Source: Arthrobacter sp. FW306-2-2C-D06B
GTDB taxonomy: Bacteria; Actinomycetota; Actinomycetes; Actinomycetales; Micrococcaceae
Direction of reading: 5' to 3'
Length of the DNA stretch: 64,000 nt
Assembly: GCF_021789175.1 (NCBI RefSeq)
Contig: NZ_CP084560.1
Span: 2,604,001-2,668,000 of the forward strand
In this document: positions 9,025 to 20,025 of the stretch, piece by piece
How the letters are laid out: every line of letters starts with the position of its first letter
Position numbering within the stretch: the stretch's first letter is position 1
Program-made: the position numbers and the translations under genes
The notes under the pieces: model-generated
The model's database searches: none
What the model saw: only the letters and a program-made list of their open reading frames with translations
Told to the model about the DNA's origin: nothing

Positions 9025-10143
9025 ATGACTACGACTCCCACCCAGCAGCTTTCCGACGCCGGCGTGTCCATCTGGCTTGACGACCTCTCCCGGGAGCGCC
9101 TTGCCAGCGGCACCCTGCAGAAGCTCATCGACGAGAAGAACGTGGTTGGTGTCACCACCAACCCGTCCATCTTCCACGCGGCCATCACCGCCGGCAGCGA
9201 CTACGACGCCGTGATTGCCGAACAGGCCGCAAAGGGCTCGTCCGTCGAAGAGACCGTCTTCGAGATCACCACCACCGACGTCGCCGACGCCTGCGACCTC
9301 TTCGCTCCGGTTGCCGCGGCGAGCAAGGGCGTCGACGGCCGCGTCTCCATCGAGGTGGACCCCCGCCTGGCATGGGACACCGAAGGCACCATCGCCGAGG
9401 CCAAGCACCTGTACAAGAAGGTCAACAAGGACAACGTCCACATCAAGATCCCGGCAACCCTTGAAGGCCTCGCCGCCATCACGGCAACCCTGGCAGAGGG
9501 CATCAGCGTCAACGTGACCCTGATCTTCTCCCTGGAGCGCTACCGCGCCGTCATCAACGCTTTCCAGTCCGGCCTCGAGCTGGCCAAGGAAAACGGCCAC
9601 GACCTCTCCAAGATCCACTCGGTGGCGTCCTTCTTCGTGTCCCGCGTGGACTCCGAGATCGACAAGCGCCTCAATGCCCTCGGCACCGATGAAGCGAAGG
9701 CCCTCAAGGGCAAGGCAGGCGTTGCCAACGCCCGCCTTGCGTACCAGGTCTACGAAGAGCTGTTTTCCACCGAGCGTTGGGCAGTCCTGGCCGAGGCCGG
9801 CGCGCTCCCGCAGCGCCCGCTGTGGGCTTCGACCGGCGTGAAGGACCCGGCATACCCGGACACCCTGTACGTCACCGAGCTGGTCGCCGCCGGCGTCGTC
9901 AACACCATGCCGGAAAAGACCCTCGACGCCACGTTCGACCACGGCGTGGTCACGGGTGACACCATCTCCGGCACCTACGAGGAAGCAAACAGCGTCCTCA
10001 ACGCACTGGAGGGCCTGGGCATCTCCTACAACGACGTCGTCGCAATCCTCGAATCCGAGGGCCTGGACAAGTTCGTCGCCAGCTGGAAGGAACTTCTGGC
10101 CGACGTCGAAGGAGCCCTCGCCTCTGCACGGAAGGCTTCCTAA
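9025..10143 (+). CDS. tal: Transaldolase
   Basis: A 372-residue class TalB-like enzyme that transfers a dihydroxyacetone unit between sedoheptulose 7-phosphate and glyceraldehyde 3-phosphate. The Schiff-base lysine sits in the [12 protein letters not shown] segment near residue 140, and the [13 protein letters not shown] motif lies near residue 43. A strong AAGGAG site precedes the ATG. It follows tkt by 56 bases and is five bases before pgi. Confidence 0.96.
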   Translation: MTTTPTQQLSDAGVSIWLDDLSRERLASGTLQKLIDEKNVVGVTTNPSIFHAAITAGSDYDAVIAEQAAKGSSVEETVFEITTTDVADACDLFAPVAAASKGVDGRVSIEVDPRLAWDTEGTIAEAKHLYKKVNKDNVHIKIPATLEGLAAITATLAEGISVNVTLIFSLERYRAVINAFQSGLELAKENGHDLSKIHSVASFFVSRVDSEIDKRLNALGTDEAKALKGKAGVANARLAYQVYEELFSTERWAVLAEAGALPQRPLWASTGVKDPAYPDTLYVTELVAAGVVNTMPEKTLDATFDHGVVTGDTISGTYEEANSVLNALEGLGISYNDVVAILESEGLDKFVASWKELLADVEGALASARKAS

Positions 10144-10148
10144 CCCAC

Positions 10149-11780
10149 ATGAGCACTCTCAGCTACGACGCCAGCGGTGCTGCGCAGCAGGCCATCGAGC
10201 AGCACATCCCGGCACTTGTCGAAGACCGGATTGCCACGAGGATTTTCGCCAAGGACCACACTTTGTGGGGTCCGGATGCCGAATCCGAATCCGCCATCCG
10301 GCTCGGATGGGTGGAAGCGGCAACCGTTTCCCAGCCCTTGGTCGAAGGGATCCTGGAACTCCGGGATGCCCTCCGGGCCGAAGGCGTCTCCCGCATTGTC
10401 CTGTGTGGCATGGGCGGCTCTTCGCTTGCCCCCGAGGTCATTGCCGGCACCGCTGGCGTCGAGCTGACCGTGCTGGACAGCACCGACCCCGAACAGGTCG
10501 GTGCTGCCCTCGCGGACCGCCTGGCCGAGACCGCCATCGTGGTCTCTTCCAAGTCAGGCTCCACCGTGGAAACCGACTCCCAACGACGGGTATTCGAGCA
10601 TGCCTTCACCGAGGCCGGCATCGATGCCAAGAGCCGCATCGTCATCGTGACCGATCCCGGTTCCCCGCTGGACAAGGCCTCCCGTGAAGCCGGCTACCGT
10701 GCCGTCTTCAACGCCGACCCGAACGTCGGCGGCCGCTTTTCGGCGCTGACGGCATTCGGCTTGGTCCCGAGCGGCCTTGCCGGAGTCGACATCCAGGCGT
10801 TCCTGGATGAGGCCGAGGAAGCAGCGGAAATCCTCAACGAGGACTCCCCCGAAAACATCGGGCTCCGGCTCGGTGCCGCGCTGGGCGGAACCACCCCACT
10901 GCGCAACAAGATCGTCATCGTCGAAGACGGTTCGGGCATTGTCGGCTTTGCCGACTGGGCCGAACAGCTCATCGCCGAGTCCACCGGCAAGCTCGGCACG
11001 GGTGTTCTGCCGGTTGTGGCAGGTCCTTCCGCACCGGAGGTCAGCGGCGGCGCGGACGACGTCTTGGTGATCCGCCTCGTCGGCGCGGAGTCCGACGTCG
11101 AACTCGGCGAAAACGATGCCGCCATCGCCGGTGGCCTGGCCACCCAGATGTTCGTCTGGGAATTCGCCACCTCGGTGGCAGGTCGCCTGCTTGGCATCAA
11201 CCCCTTCGACCAGCCCGACGTCGAGGCAGCCAAGATTGCCGCGCGCGGCCTGCTGGACGCACGTCCCGAGCCGACGCCGGCGAACTTCGTCGACGGCGCG
11301 ATCGAGGTCCGCGGGGGTGCGTGGCTCGGCGACGCCGCAACGGCCGCCGAGGCCGTCAAGGCGCTCCTCGGTGAACTCGGCACGGACGGCTACCTCAGCG
11401 TCCAGGCATATTTCGACCGGATCGCCTTCGCGCAACTTGAAGGCATCCGCGACGAACTCGCCGGCGTCAGCGGCCGGCCGGTCACTTTCGGATGGGGCCC
11501 GCGCTTCCTGCACTCCACCGGACAATTCCACAAGGGCGGACCGGCCATCGGCTCGTTCCTGCAGGTTACGGCTTCCGCGACCGGCGACATCGCCATCCCG
11601 GAACGCCCGTTCACTTTCGGTCAACTGATTGCAGCCCAGGCAGCCGGCGACGCGCAGGTTCTCGAGAACCATGGCCGTCCTGTCCTGCGGCTGCACCTCA
11701 CGGATCGTGGAGCCGGCGTTGCCCAGCTCCAGGAAATCGTCGCCGCATTGGCCGGCCAGGCCAGCGCGCTCGAAAGCTAA
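10149..11780 (+). CDS. pgi: Glucose-6-phosphate isomerase
   Basis: A 543-residue SIS-domain isomerase that interconverts glucose 6-phosphate and fructose 6-phosphate, joining glycolysis and the pentose phosphate pathway. Marks include GMGGSSLAPEVIAGT near residue 80, VSSKSGSTVETDSQ near 133 and the C-terminal FGWGPRFLHSTGQFHKGG motif near 445. The spacing to tal is only five bases, with no independent leader. Many actinobacteria place pgi elsewhere; here it lies between tal and zwf. Confidence 0.95.
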   Translation: MSTLSYDASGAAQQAIEQHIPALVEDRIATRIFAKDHTLWGPDAESESAIRLGWVEAATVSQPLVEGILELRDALRAEGVSRIVLCGMGGSSLAPEVIAGTAGVELTVLDSTDPEQVGAALADRLAETAIVVSSKSGSTVETDSQRRVFEHAFTEAGIDAKSRIVIVTDPGSPLDKASREAGYRAVFNADPNVGGRFSALTAFGLVPSGLAGVDIQAFLDEAEEAAEILNEDSPENIGLRLGAALGGTTPLRNKIVIVEDGSGIVGFADWAEQLIAESTGKLGTGVLPVVAGPSAPEVSGGADDVLVIRLVGAESDVELGENDAAIAGGLATQMFVWEFATSVAGRLLGINPFDQPDVEAAKIAARGLLDARPEPTPANFVDGAIEVRGGAWLGDAATAAEAVKALLGELGTDGYLSVQAYFDRIAFAQLEGIRDELAGVSGRPVTFGWGPRFLHSTGQFHKGGPAIGSFLQVTASATGDIAIPERPFTFGQLIAAQAAGDAQVLENHGRPVLRLHLTDRGAGVAQLQEIVAALAGQASALES

Positions 11781-11795
11781 GGCACAAACCCAAAC

Positions 11796-13361
11796 ATGCC
11801 AGAAACACAAATCGGTTACAGGTCCACCGGAAAGGCAAGCCACCGCAATCCCCTCCGGGATCCCCGGGACCGGCGCCTGAACCGCATCGCAGGGCCTTCG
11901 TCATTGGTGTTCTTCGGAGTCACCGGTGACCTTGCCCGCAAGAAACTCATGCCGGCGGTCTACGACCTCGCCAACCGCGGGCTGTTGCCGCCGAGCTTCG
12001 CGCTCGTCGGCTTCGGCCGGCGGGACTGGAGCAACGAGGACTTCGCGGACGAAGTCAAGGAGAACGTCAAGGCGCACTCCCGCACCCCGTTCGACGACGC
12101 CGTCTGGAACCAGCTGTCCGAGGGCATCCGCTTCGTCCAGGGAGAGTTCGACGACGACCAGGCGTTCAAGCGCCTCGGCGCCACCCTTGACGAACTGGAC
12201 GAGACACGCGGCACGCGCGGTAATCATGGTTTCTACCTGTCCATTCCGCCCAAGGCCTTCGAACAGGTCTGCCAGCAGCTCTCCAAGCACGGACTGGCGC
12301 AGGCCGGCGACGGCCAGTGGCGCCGCGTGGTGATCGAGAAGCCCTTCGGCCACGACCTGGCGTCGGCGCGCAAGCTCAACGACATCGTTGAGTCGGTCTT
12401 CCCGCCGGACGCGGTTTTCCGCATCGACCACTACCTGGGCAAGGAAACGGTCCAGAACATCCTGGCGCTGCGCTTCGCCAACCAGCTGTTCGAGCCGCTC
12501 TGGAACGCCAACTACGTTGACCACGTCCAGATCACCATGGCCGAAGACATCGGTACCGGTGGCCGGGCGGGATACTACGACGGCGTCGGGGCGGCCCGCG
12601 ATGTCATCCAGAACCACCTACTGCAGCTCCTGGCCCTGACGGCAATGGAGGAGCCCATCTCCTTCAACGCCGATGACCTGCGCGCCGAAAAGGAAAAGGT
12701 CCTGGCCGCCGTCAGGCTCCCTGAGGACCTGTCCACCCACTCTGCGCGCGGCCAGTTCACCGGCGGCTGGCAGGGCGGGGAACTGGTCCAGGGCTACCTC
12801 GAGGAAGACGGCATTCCCGCCGATTCCAAGACGGAAACCTACGCGGCGATCCGCCTGGACATCAACACCCGGCGCTGGGCCGGCGCGCCGTTCTACCTCA
12901 GGGCCGGCAAACGGCTGGGCCGGCGCGTCACGGAGATCGCGGTGGTGTTCAAGCGGGCACCCAACCTGCTCTTCCGCGGCCACGGCGAGGACGACTTCGG
13001 CCAGAACGCCGTCGTCATCCGCGTCCAGCCCGACGAGGGCGCCACCATCCGCTTCGGATCCAAGGTTCCCGGCACGCAGATGGAAGTCCGGGACGTGACC
13101 ATGGACTTCGGCTACGGGCACTCGTTCACCGAGTCCAGCCCCGAGGCCTACGAGCGCCTCATCCTGGACGTGCTGCTGGGCGAGCCGCCGCTCTTCCCGC
13201 GGCACCAAGAAGTCGAGGAGTCCTGGAAGATCCTGGACCCCTTCGAGGAATACTGGGCCGGACTCGACGAACAGCCCGAACCCTATGCCCCCGGCAGCTG
13301 GGGGCCGGCCTCGGCCGACGAGCTGCTTGCCCGTGACGGACGAACCTGGAGAAGGCCATGA
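11796..13361 (+). CDS. zwf: Glucose-6-phosphate 1-dehydrogenase
   Basis: A 521-residue enzyme that oxidises glucose 6-phosphate to 6-phosphogluconolactone and makes NADPH. The nucleotide-binding motif GVTGDLARKKLMPA is near residue 40 and the substrate motif RIDHYLGKETVQN near 208. It overlaps opcA by four bases. OpcA, encoded next, is known in corynebacteria to be needed for full activity of this enzyme. Confidence 0.97.
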   Translation: MPETQIGYRSTGKASHRNPLRDPRDRRLNRIAGPSSLVFFGVTGDLARKKLMPAVYDLANRGLLPPSFALVGFGRRDWSNEDFADEVKENVKAHSRTPFDDAVWNQLSEGIRFVQGEFDDDQAFKRLGATLDELDETRGTRGNHGFYLSIPPKAFEQVCQQLSKHGLAQAGDGQWRRVVIEKPFGHDLASARKLNDIVESVFPPDAVFRIDHYLGKETVQNILALRFANQLFEPLWNANYVDHVQITMAEDIGTGGRAGYYDGVGAARDVIQNHLLQLLALTAMEEPISFNADDLRAEKEKVLAAVRLPEDLSTHSARGQFTGGWQGGELVQGYLEEDGIPADSKTETYAAIRLDINTRRWAGAPFYLRAGKRLGRRVTEIAVVFKRAPNLLFRGHGEDDFGQNAVVIRVQPDEGATIRFGSKVPGTQMEVRDVTMDFGYGHSFTESSPEAYERLILDVLLGEPPLFPRHQEVEESWKILDPFEEYWAGLDEQPEPYAPGSWGPASADELLARDGRTWRRP

Positions 13362-14281
13362 TCGTAGATCTTCCCAACACCACCACCTCCAAGATCTCCA
13401 AGAAGATCACCTCCCTGCGCGAGCAGGGAGGCGTGATCGCCCTTGGACGCGTCCTGACCCTCGTGGTCGTCACCAAGTCCGGTCTCGAGGAAGAAGCCAT
13501 CGAGGCAGCCAACGAGGCCAGCCGCGAACACCCCTGCCGCATCATCGTGCTCGCGGACGCCGGCAGCGAAGCGCCCAACCGCCTCGACGCCCAGATCCGG
13601 GTGGGCGGGGACGCCGGAGCATCAGAAGTCATTGTGCTGCGCGGCTACGGAGAGCTCGCCAAAGAGAGCGAATCCCTCGTCGCGGCACTGCTCCTGCCCG
13701 ACGCGCCGATCGTGGCCTGGTGGCCGCACGGAGCCCCCGAGAACGCCTGCGAGACCTCCATCGGACGCATCGCGCACCGCCGCATCACCGACTCCGCCAA
13801 CGAGGCGGACCCCGCGGCGGCGCTCGCCCGGATCCGGAAGACGTACCGGGCAGGCGACACCGACCTCGCCTGGACACGCCTGACCAACTGGCGCCTCCAG
13901 CTCGCCGCAGCCCTGGACCAGGTAGACGATTCTCCCGTCACGGCCATCGCCGTCGAGGGTGCTTCTGACTCACCCAGCACCCTGCTGCTGGCCGCCTGGC
14001 TCACGCTGTTCCTCGACGCTCCGGTCCAGATCGTCGCCGACCCGGCGGGAACAGGCATCCGCCGGGTGCGGCTGAGCCGCGCAACCGGCGACGTCCAGCT
14101 GGTCCGTCCCGGCCTAACCATCGCGGAACTGACCCAGCCGGGCCAGCCCGCCCAACGGATATCGCTGCCACGCCGCAGCCTGCGGGACTGCCTCGCCGAA
14201 GAACTCCGCCGTCTCGACCCCGACGAGATCTTCGGAGAAGTGATTACTATGGGACTGCCCCGAACCAATAGCAAGGAGTGA
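13358..14281 (+). CDS. opcA: OpcA, glucose-6-phosphate dehydrogenase assembly protein
   Basis: A 307-residue soluble protein of the OpcA family, which supports assembly and redox control of glucose-6-phosphate dehydrogenase. The N-terminal LPNTTTSKISKKI and the central AWWPHGAPENACETSIGRI segments are typical. It overlaps zwf (ATGA) and pgl (GTGA), so the three are translationally coupled and should be made together. Confidence 0.95.
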   Translation: MIVDLPNTTTSKISKKITSLREQGGVIALGRVLTLVVVTKSGLEEEAIEAANEASREHPCRIIVLADAGSEAPNRLDAQIRVGGDAGASEVIVLRGYGELAKESESLVAALLLPDAPIVAWWPHGAPENACETSIGRIAHRRITDSANEADPAAALARIRKTYRAGDTDLAWTRLTNWRLQLAAALDQVDDSPVTAIAVEGASDSPSTLLLAAWLTLFLDAPVQIVADPAGTGIRRVRLSRATGDVQLVRPGLTIAELTQPGQPAQRISLPRRSLRDCLAEELRRLDPDEIFGEVITMGLPRTNSKE

Positions 14282-15108
14282 CCGTCCCAGTGAGCGCTGA
14301 CCCAAGAGTAAGCATCCATCCCGACTCCGCCGTCCTTATGGCCGCGATCGCAGCACGGCTCATCACCAAGCTGGTGGACGTCCAGGACAAGCACGGGGAA
14401 GCCACTGTGGTCCTCACCGGCGGAACCGTGGGCATCGGCACGCTGAAAGCGGTGGCCGACTCGCCCGCTGCGCCCGCAGTTGACTGGTCCCGGGTGAACT
14501 TCTGGTGGGGTGACGAGCGCTTCGTCGGCAAGGACAGCACGGACCGCAACACCGTCCAAGCGCATGAGGCATTGCTCTCCAGCCTGCCCGTGGACCCGGC
14601 CCGCGTGCACGAACCCGGTTCATCGGACGAGTTCGCCACCGCGGACGAGGCCGCAGCGGACTACGCGGCCCGCCTCAAGGCCGCCGCCGAAGCCGAGCAC
14701 GCCGCGGACACTTCGGACAACCGTCCCGAGGAGGCCGGCGAGTTGCCCCGTTTCGATATCCTGCTGCTCGGTGTCGGCCCGGATGCGCACATTGCCTCGC
14801 TCTTCCCTGAGCAAGCGGGTATCCGCGTGAAGGACCGTACGGTCGTGGGGGTCGAGAACTCCCCCAAGCCGCCGCCGTCGAGGATTTCGCTGACCTTGCC
14901 CGCCATCAACTCCGCCCAGGAAATCTGGATGGTTGTGGCAGGCGAGGACAAGGCCGGAGCCGTGGGACTGGCCCTTGCCGGGGCCAACCCGGTCCAGGTT
15001 CCCGCCTCCGGCCCCAGTGGCCGCTCGAGGACCCTATGGCTCATCGATGAGAATGCAGCCTCACGTGTCCCCCAGCAGCTCGTCCGCAAGGACCCCGCGG
15101 GCGCGTAA
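14278..15108 (+). CDS. pgl: 6-phosphogluconolactonase
   Basis: A 276-residue hydrolase that opens 6-phosphogluconolactone to 6-phosphogluconate, directly after Zwf in the pathway. It shows the NagB-like fold motifs VVLTGGTVGIGTL near residue 42, FWWGDERFVGKDSTDRN near 75 and LLLGVGPDAHIASLFP near 160. The GTG at 14278 overlaps the opcA stop; a second GTG at 14290 is an alternative start. Its last 48 bases overlap the end of rbpA on the other strand. Confidence 0.94.
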   Translation: MTVPVSADPRVSIHPDSAVLMAAIAARLITKLVDVQDKHGEATVVLTGGTVGIGTLKAVADSPAAPAVDWSRVNFWWGDERFVGKDSTDRNTVQAHEALLSSLPVDPARVHEPGSSDEFATADEAAADYAARLKAAAEAEHAADTSDNRPEEAGELPRFDILLLGVGPDAHIASLFPEQAGIRVKDRTVVGVENSPKPPPSRISLTLPAINSAQEIWMVVAGEDKAGAVGLALAGANPVQVPASGPSGRSRTLWLIDENAASRVPQQLVRKDPAGA

Positions 15109-15456
15109 CCGCTTGAGCGCTCCGGCCAGGACAATCTCCGCGTCCTGGCTGGAGCGTCTTTCTTTAACGTAATCCAGGTGGCTCTTGAAGACTTCGTCGT
15201 CCGCACGTTCCATCGTGGCTTCGCCCTGTTCGCGGACGGCAACCAGGCCACACTTCGGGCAGTCCCATCGGATCGGGATTTGATCTTCGGGGAGCTTAAC
15301 GAAAACGAGCCGCGTTTCATGTCCCTTGGCGCACCAATAGGGAACACGAATACGCGGCAAGCTTTCGCCGACTACAGAGTCGGGTTGGTTCCTCGGGGCC
15401 GATCCAGCTGTTACGCCGGCCCGTGTGCCCCGGAATCCAGAAGTACCATGAACCAT
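15061..15456 (-). CDS. rbpA: RbpA, RNA polymerase-binding transcription activator
   Basis: A 131-residue protein. RbpA binds sigma factor and core RNA polymerase in actinobacteria and stabilises the open complex. Seen are the N-terminal FRGTRAG tail, a zinc-ribbon-like core with CAKGH near residue 42 and CPKCG near 65-69, and a C-terminal sigma-interacting helix with DYVKERRSSQDAE. The ATG at 15456 has an AAGGGG site upstream. The gene overlaps the end of pgl by 48 bases, tail to tail. Confidence 0.9.
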   Translation of the reverse strand: MVHGTSGFRGTRAGVTAGSAPRNQPDSVVGESLPRIRVPYWCAKGHETRLVFVKLPEDQIPIRWDCPKCGLVAVREQGEATMERADDEVFKSHLDYVKERRSSQDAEIVLAGALKRLRARGVLADELLGDT

Positions 15457-15480
15457 CGTCGATCCCCTTGAGAGTTCGGG

Positions 15481-15503
15481 TGCATGGCGGTGAAGGCCAT
15501 GCA
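15481..15503. repeat. Inverted repeat in the rbpA leader
   Basis: Perfect 8-base arms TGCATGGC (15481-15488) and GCCATGCA (15496-15503) with a seven-base spacer. It lies just downstream of candidate -10 boxes TAGACT (15513-15508) and TAGGCT (15508-15503) on the minus strand, so it could be an operator or a hairpin at the 5' end of rbpA mRNA. Confidence 0.5.
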
Positions 15504-15555
15504 GCCTAGTCTAATGAGAGGACACCTCGAGTGCGAGGATCCGACGGCGGCAGTG

Positions 15556-15813
15556 CTAGGAGTCTCCGCCCGTGGTGAAACGCATGATGAGGCCAAGCCC
15601 GATGATCACAACGCCCCAAGTGCAGCCCAAGACGATGGTGAAGCGGTTGAGGTTTCGCTCTGCGACACCTGAAGAACTCAATCCTGAGCTCATGCCACCG
15701 CCAAACATATCGGACAACCCGCCGCCACGCCCCTTGTGGAGGAGGATGAGCAGCGTCAGCAGAAGGCTGGTGATGCCCAGCAGAATCTGCAGAATGACAT
15801 GAAGAACGTCCAC
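15556..15813 (-). CDS. secG: SecG, protein-export translocase subunit
   Basis: An 85-residue membrane protein with two hydrophobic segments (residues about 3-23 and 58-78) and the LILLHKGRGGGLSDMFGGG loop typical of SecG. It is the small accessory subunit of the SecYEG channel. The start is GTG with AAAGG upstream. It follows tpiA by 50 bases, the same arrangement as in many actinobacteria, and is probably the last gene of the gap-pgk-tpiA transcript. Confidence 0.95.
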   Translation of the reverse strand: MDVLHVILQILLGITSLLLTLLILLHKGRGGGLSDMFGGGMSSGLSSSGVAERNLNRFTIVLGCTWGVVIIGLGLIMRFTTGGDS

Positions 15814-15863
15814 GACGGCCTTTCAGAAGAAGAACGGAAAACGGGAGCGGAACCTAAAACGGA

Positions 15864-16679
15864 CTAAGCCGCGCTGAGGTGGCTCTCGAACCTCACAATG
15901 TTAGCAAACTCGGCGGGGTCCAGGCTCGCGCCACCCACCAGCAGCCCGTCGACGTCGCTCTCGGCCATGATCGCTGCCGCATTGTTGGCCTTGACCGAAC
16001 CGCCGTAGAGGAGGCGGGTCTTGGCGGCCACGGCATCGTCGAACAAGGACGCGAGCTCTGCACGGATCGCGGCGCACATCTCCTGTGCGTCTTCGGGACC
16101 CGCGACTTCGCCAGTCCCGATGGCCCAGACAGGCTCATACGCGACAACCAGTTCGGCTGCCTGCTCTGCAGAAAGGCCGTCGACGCCGGCGCGCAACTGG
16201 GCCAGCGTGTGCTCAACGTGGGTGCCGGCCTGGCGGATCTCAAGGCCCTCGCCGACACACAACACCGGTGTGACGTCGTGGCGGAAGGCTGCTTTGACCT
16301 TCGCGTTGAGGACCTGGTCGTCCTCGTTGTGGATGGTGCGGCGTTCGCTGTGGCCCACCAGGACGTAGGCGCAACCGAGCTTGTTGAGGAACTGGCCGGA
16401 GATATCGCCGGTGTAGGCTCCGGAGTCGAACTGTGAGAGGTCTTGTCCGCCGTAGACGACCTCCAGTTCGTCGCCCTGGACGAGGGTCTGCACACCGCGG
16501 AGGTCGGTAAACGGCGGGAAGACCGAAACCTCTACCCGGCTGTAGTCGTGCTTGGCGTCGGAGAGGGTCCATGCCAGCTTCTGCAGCAAGGTGATGCCCT
16601 GGACGTGGTCCATGTTCATCTTCCAGTTGCCGGCAATGAAGGGCTTGCGGATGAAGTTTCCGTTGGCAGAAGTTGTCAC
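15864..16679 (-). CDS. tpiA: Triosephosphate isomerase
   Basis: A 271-residue TIM-barrel enzyme that interconverts dihydroxyacetone phosphate and glyceraldehyde 3-phosphate. The lysine motif AGNWKMN is near residue 16, the catalytic histidine in VGHSERR near 109, and the catalytic glutamate in [12 protein letters not shown] near 186. The start is GTG at 16677-16679 with GGAG upstream. It lies between pgk and secG on the same strand. Confidence 0.97.
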   Translation of the reverse strand: MTTSANGNFIRKPFIAGNWKMNMDHVQGITLLQKLAWTLSDAKHDYSRVEVSVFPPFTDLRGVQTLVQGDELEVVYGGQDLSQFDSGAYTGDISGQFLNKLGCAYVLVGHSERRTIHNEDDQVLNAKVKAAFRHDVTPVLCVGEGLEIRQAGTHVEHTLAQLRAGVDGLSAEQAAELVVAYEPVWAIGTGEVAGPEDAQEMCAAIRAELASLFDDAVAAKTRLLYGGSVKANNAAAIMAESDVDGLLVGGASLDPAEFANIVRFESHLSAA

Positions 16680-16760
16680 GTGTGCTCCAAAGATGCGTTG
16701 AGATAGGGAAGCCGGCGGGGCGCTTCCCTCCAGGAAGGGCGCCCCGCCGGCTGTGTAGCC

Positions 16761-17987
16761 TTAGCGGTCCAGAACGCTCAGGCCGGGAAGATCCTTGCCT
16801 TCAAGGTATTCCAGGCTGGCGCCGCCGCCGGTGGAAATGTGTCCGAACTGGGAGTCCTCAAAGCCGAGGGTCCGGACCGCTGCGGCGGAGTCGCCGCCGC
16901 CCACCACGGTGAATGCCGGTGTCTCGGTCAAAGCCTGGGCAATGGCACGGGTGCCGCCCGAGAAGGCTTCGAATTCAAAGACGCCCATGGGGCCGTTCCA
17001 GAACACGGTCTTGGCGGCCTTGATCTGCTCGGCGAAAGCCGCTGCTGATACCGGTCCGATGTCCAGGCCAATGCCTGAGGCCCCGAACGAGCTGTCCTCG
17101 ATCGCGTCCGCGGCGACCACTTCGTGCTCGGCGTCAGCGGCGAAGCGGCTTGCGACCACGACGTCGGTGGGAATGACGAAGGCGGTACCGGCGTCGGAAG
17201 CGCGCTTGAGGTAGTCCTGGACCACGGGGATCTGGTCAGCTTCAAGCAAGCTGCCCGCGACCTTGTGACCAACCGCTGCGAGGAAGGTGAACAACATTCC
17301 GCCGCCGACGAGGATGGTGTCAGCCTTGCCCAGGAGGTTGTCGATCACCGCGAGCTTGTCTGAGACCTTGGAGCCGCCGAGAACCACGACGTACGGGCGC
17401 TGGGTATCCGTGGTGAGTTTGCGAAGAACCTCCACCTCGGTGTGCACGAGGTCACCCTGGTAGGAAGGAAGCTTCATGGCGACGTCGTACACGCTGGCGT
17501 GCTTGCGGTGGACGGCACCGAAGGCGTCATCCACGAAAGCACCGTTCTCACCGGTCAGCGCCACGAGTTCATCGGCGAAGGCGCCGCGCTCGGCGTCGTC
17601 CTTGCTGGTTTCGCGGGCGTCGAAGCGGACGTTCTCCAGGACCAGGACGTCCCCGTCGTCCAGGGACCCGGCCAACTCCTTGGCGGACTCGCCAACAGTG
17701 TCTTCCGCGAGCTGGACCTTGAATGGCGCGAGCTCAGCAAGCCGCGCAACAGCCGGCTTGAGCGAATACTTGGCCTCGGGAGAGCCCTTGGGGCGTCCCA
17801 AGTGGGCCGTGACGAGCACGCGGGCACCGGCGTCCGAGAGCTTTTCGATGACCGGAAGGGAGGCCTTGATGCGGCCGTCGTCGGTCACTGTAGAGCCGTC
17901 GAGCGGCACATTCAGGTCACTTCTGACAAGAATGTACCGCCCGCGGACACCTTCAGCGATCAGTTCGTTGAGGGTGTGAGATGTCAT
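16761..17987 (-). CDS. pgk: Phosphoglycerate kinase
   Basis: A 408-residue two-domain kinase that makes ATP from 1,3-bisphosphoglycerate. Seen are [11 protein letters not shown] near residue 22, [10 protein letters not shown] near 60, the [11 protein letters not shown] hinge near 200 and the C-terminal [13 protein letters not shown]. It begins nine bases after the gap stop. A TAGGGT box six bases before the ATG overlaps the gap stop and could also give a leaderless pgk transcript, but co-transcription with gap is the simpler reading. Confidence 0.97.
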   Translation of the reverse strand: MTSHTLNELIAEGVRGRYILVRSDLNVPLDGSTVTDDGRIKASLPVIEKLSDAGARVLVTAHLGRPKGSPEAKYSLKPAVARLAELAPFKVQLAEDTVGESAKELAGSLDDGDVLVLENVRFDARETSKDDAERGAFADELVALTGENGAFVDDAFGAVHRKHASVYDVAMKLPSYQGDLVHTEVEVLRKLTTDTQRPYVVVLGGSKVSDKLAVIDNLLGKADTILVGGGMLFTFLAAVGHKVAGSLLEADQIPVVQDYLKRASDAGTAFVIPTDVVVASRFAADAEHEVVAADAIEDSSFGASGIGLDIGPVSAAAFAEQIKAAKTVFWNGPMGVFEFEAFSGGTRAIAQALTETPAFTVVGGGDSAAAVRTLGFEDSQFGHISTGGGASLEYLEGKDLPGLSVLDR

Positions 17988-17996
17988 GTGTCTACC

Positions 17997-19292
<1,296 letters not shown>

Positions 19293-19916
19293 CTAGAGAA
19301 CGATCAGCCCGGTGGCGTTCGCGCGGGCTGCTTCGAAGCGCTTCGCGACGTCTGCCCAGTTGACGATGTTCCAGAAGGCCTTGACGTAGTCAGCCTTGAC
19401 GTTGACGTAGTCCAGGTAGAAAGCGTGCTCCCACATGTCCAGCATGAGCAACGGGGTGGTGCCGACTGCGACATTGCCCTGCTGGTCGTAGAGCTGCTCG
19501 ATGAGGAGGTTGCCGCCGATGGGCTCGTAGGCGAGGAAGCCCCAGCCGGATCCCTGCAGGCCGAGCGCGGCTGCCGAGAACTGGGCCCGGAATGCATCGA
19601 AGGAACCGAAGGCGTCGTCAATGGCCGCAGCCAGCTCGCCCTCGGGCTTGTCTCCGCCGTCCGGGGAGATGTTGTTCCAGAACACGGAGTGGTTGATGTG
19701 GCCGCCGGTGTGGAACGCGAGGTCCTTGGAGAGGCGGTTGATGTTGGCGAAGTCGCCCTTGTCGCGGGCCTCGGCCAACTGGGCCAAAGCATTGTTGGCG
19801 CCTGCTACATAGGCAGCGTGGTGCTTGCTGTGGTGCAGCTCCATGATCTTCGCCGAAATGTGCGGCTCAAGTGCTGCATAGTCGTAGCCGAGCTCGGGCA
19901 GTACGTACTCTGTCAC
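19293..19916 (-). CDS. sodA: Superoxide dismutase (Mn/Fe type)
   Basis: A 207-residue Mn/Fe superoxide dismutase. Metal ligands are seen in the [10 protein letters not shown] helix (His near 28), [13 protein letters not shown] (His near 76), and the [16 protein letters not shown]-terminal motif (Asp and His). It detoxifies superoxide in the cytoplasm. The GTG at 19916 follows GGAGGATTTC, an ideal ribosome binding site, so the open frame to 19928 is not used. A TAGAAT box on the minus strand about 95 bases upstream is a candidate promoter. Confidence 0.96.
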   Translation of the reverse strand: MTEYVLPELGYDYAALEPHISAKIMELHHSKHHAAYVAGANNALAQLAEARDKGDFANINRLSKDLAFHTGGHINHSVFWNNISPDGGDKPEGELAAAIDDAFGSFDAFRAQFSAAALGLQGSGWGFLAYEPIGGNLLIEQLYDQQGNVAVGTTPLLMLDMWEHAFYLDYVNVKADYVKAFWNIVNWADVAKRFEAARANATGLIVL

Positions 19917-19971
19917 GAAATCCTCCAATGTAGTGGACCGGGGTCCGGTTGGTAACTCTCGTTTTGTTCAT

Positions 19972-19991
19972 CCGACCGGCGAACCGGCCGG
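19972..19991 (-). terminator. UUCG-loop hairpin after whiA
   Basis: On the minus strand CCGGCCGG, TTCG, CCGGTCGG: eight pairs (one G-U) closed by a UUCG tetraloop, followed by ATGAACAAAACG. It is 35 bases after the whiA stop and before the sodA leader. Confidence 0.55.
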
Positions 19992-20025
19992 AAATCTACA
20001 CCCTGACGATTCTAGGGCGGGTGCT

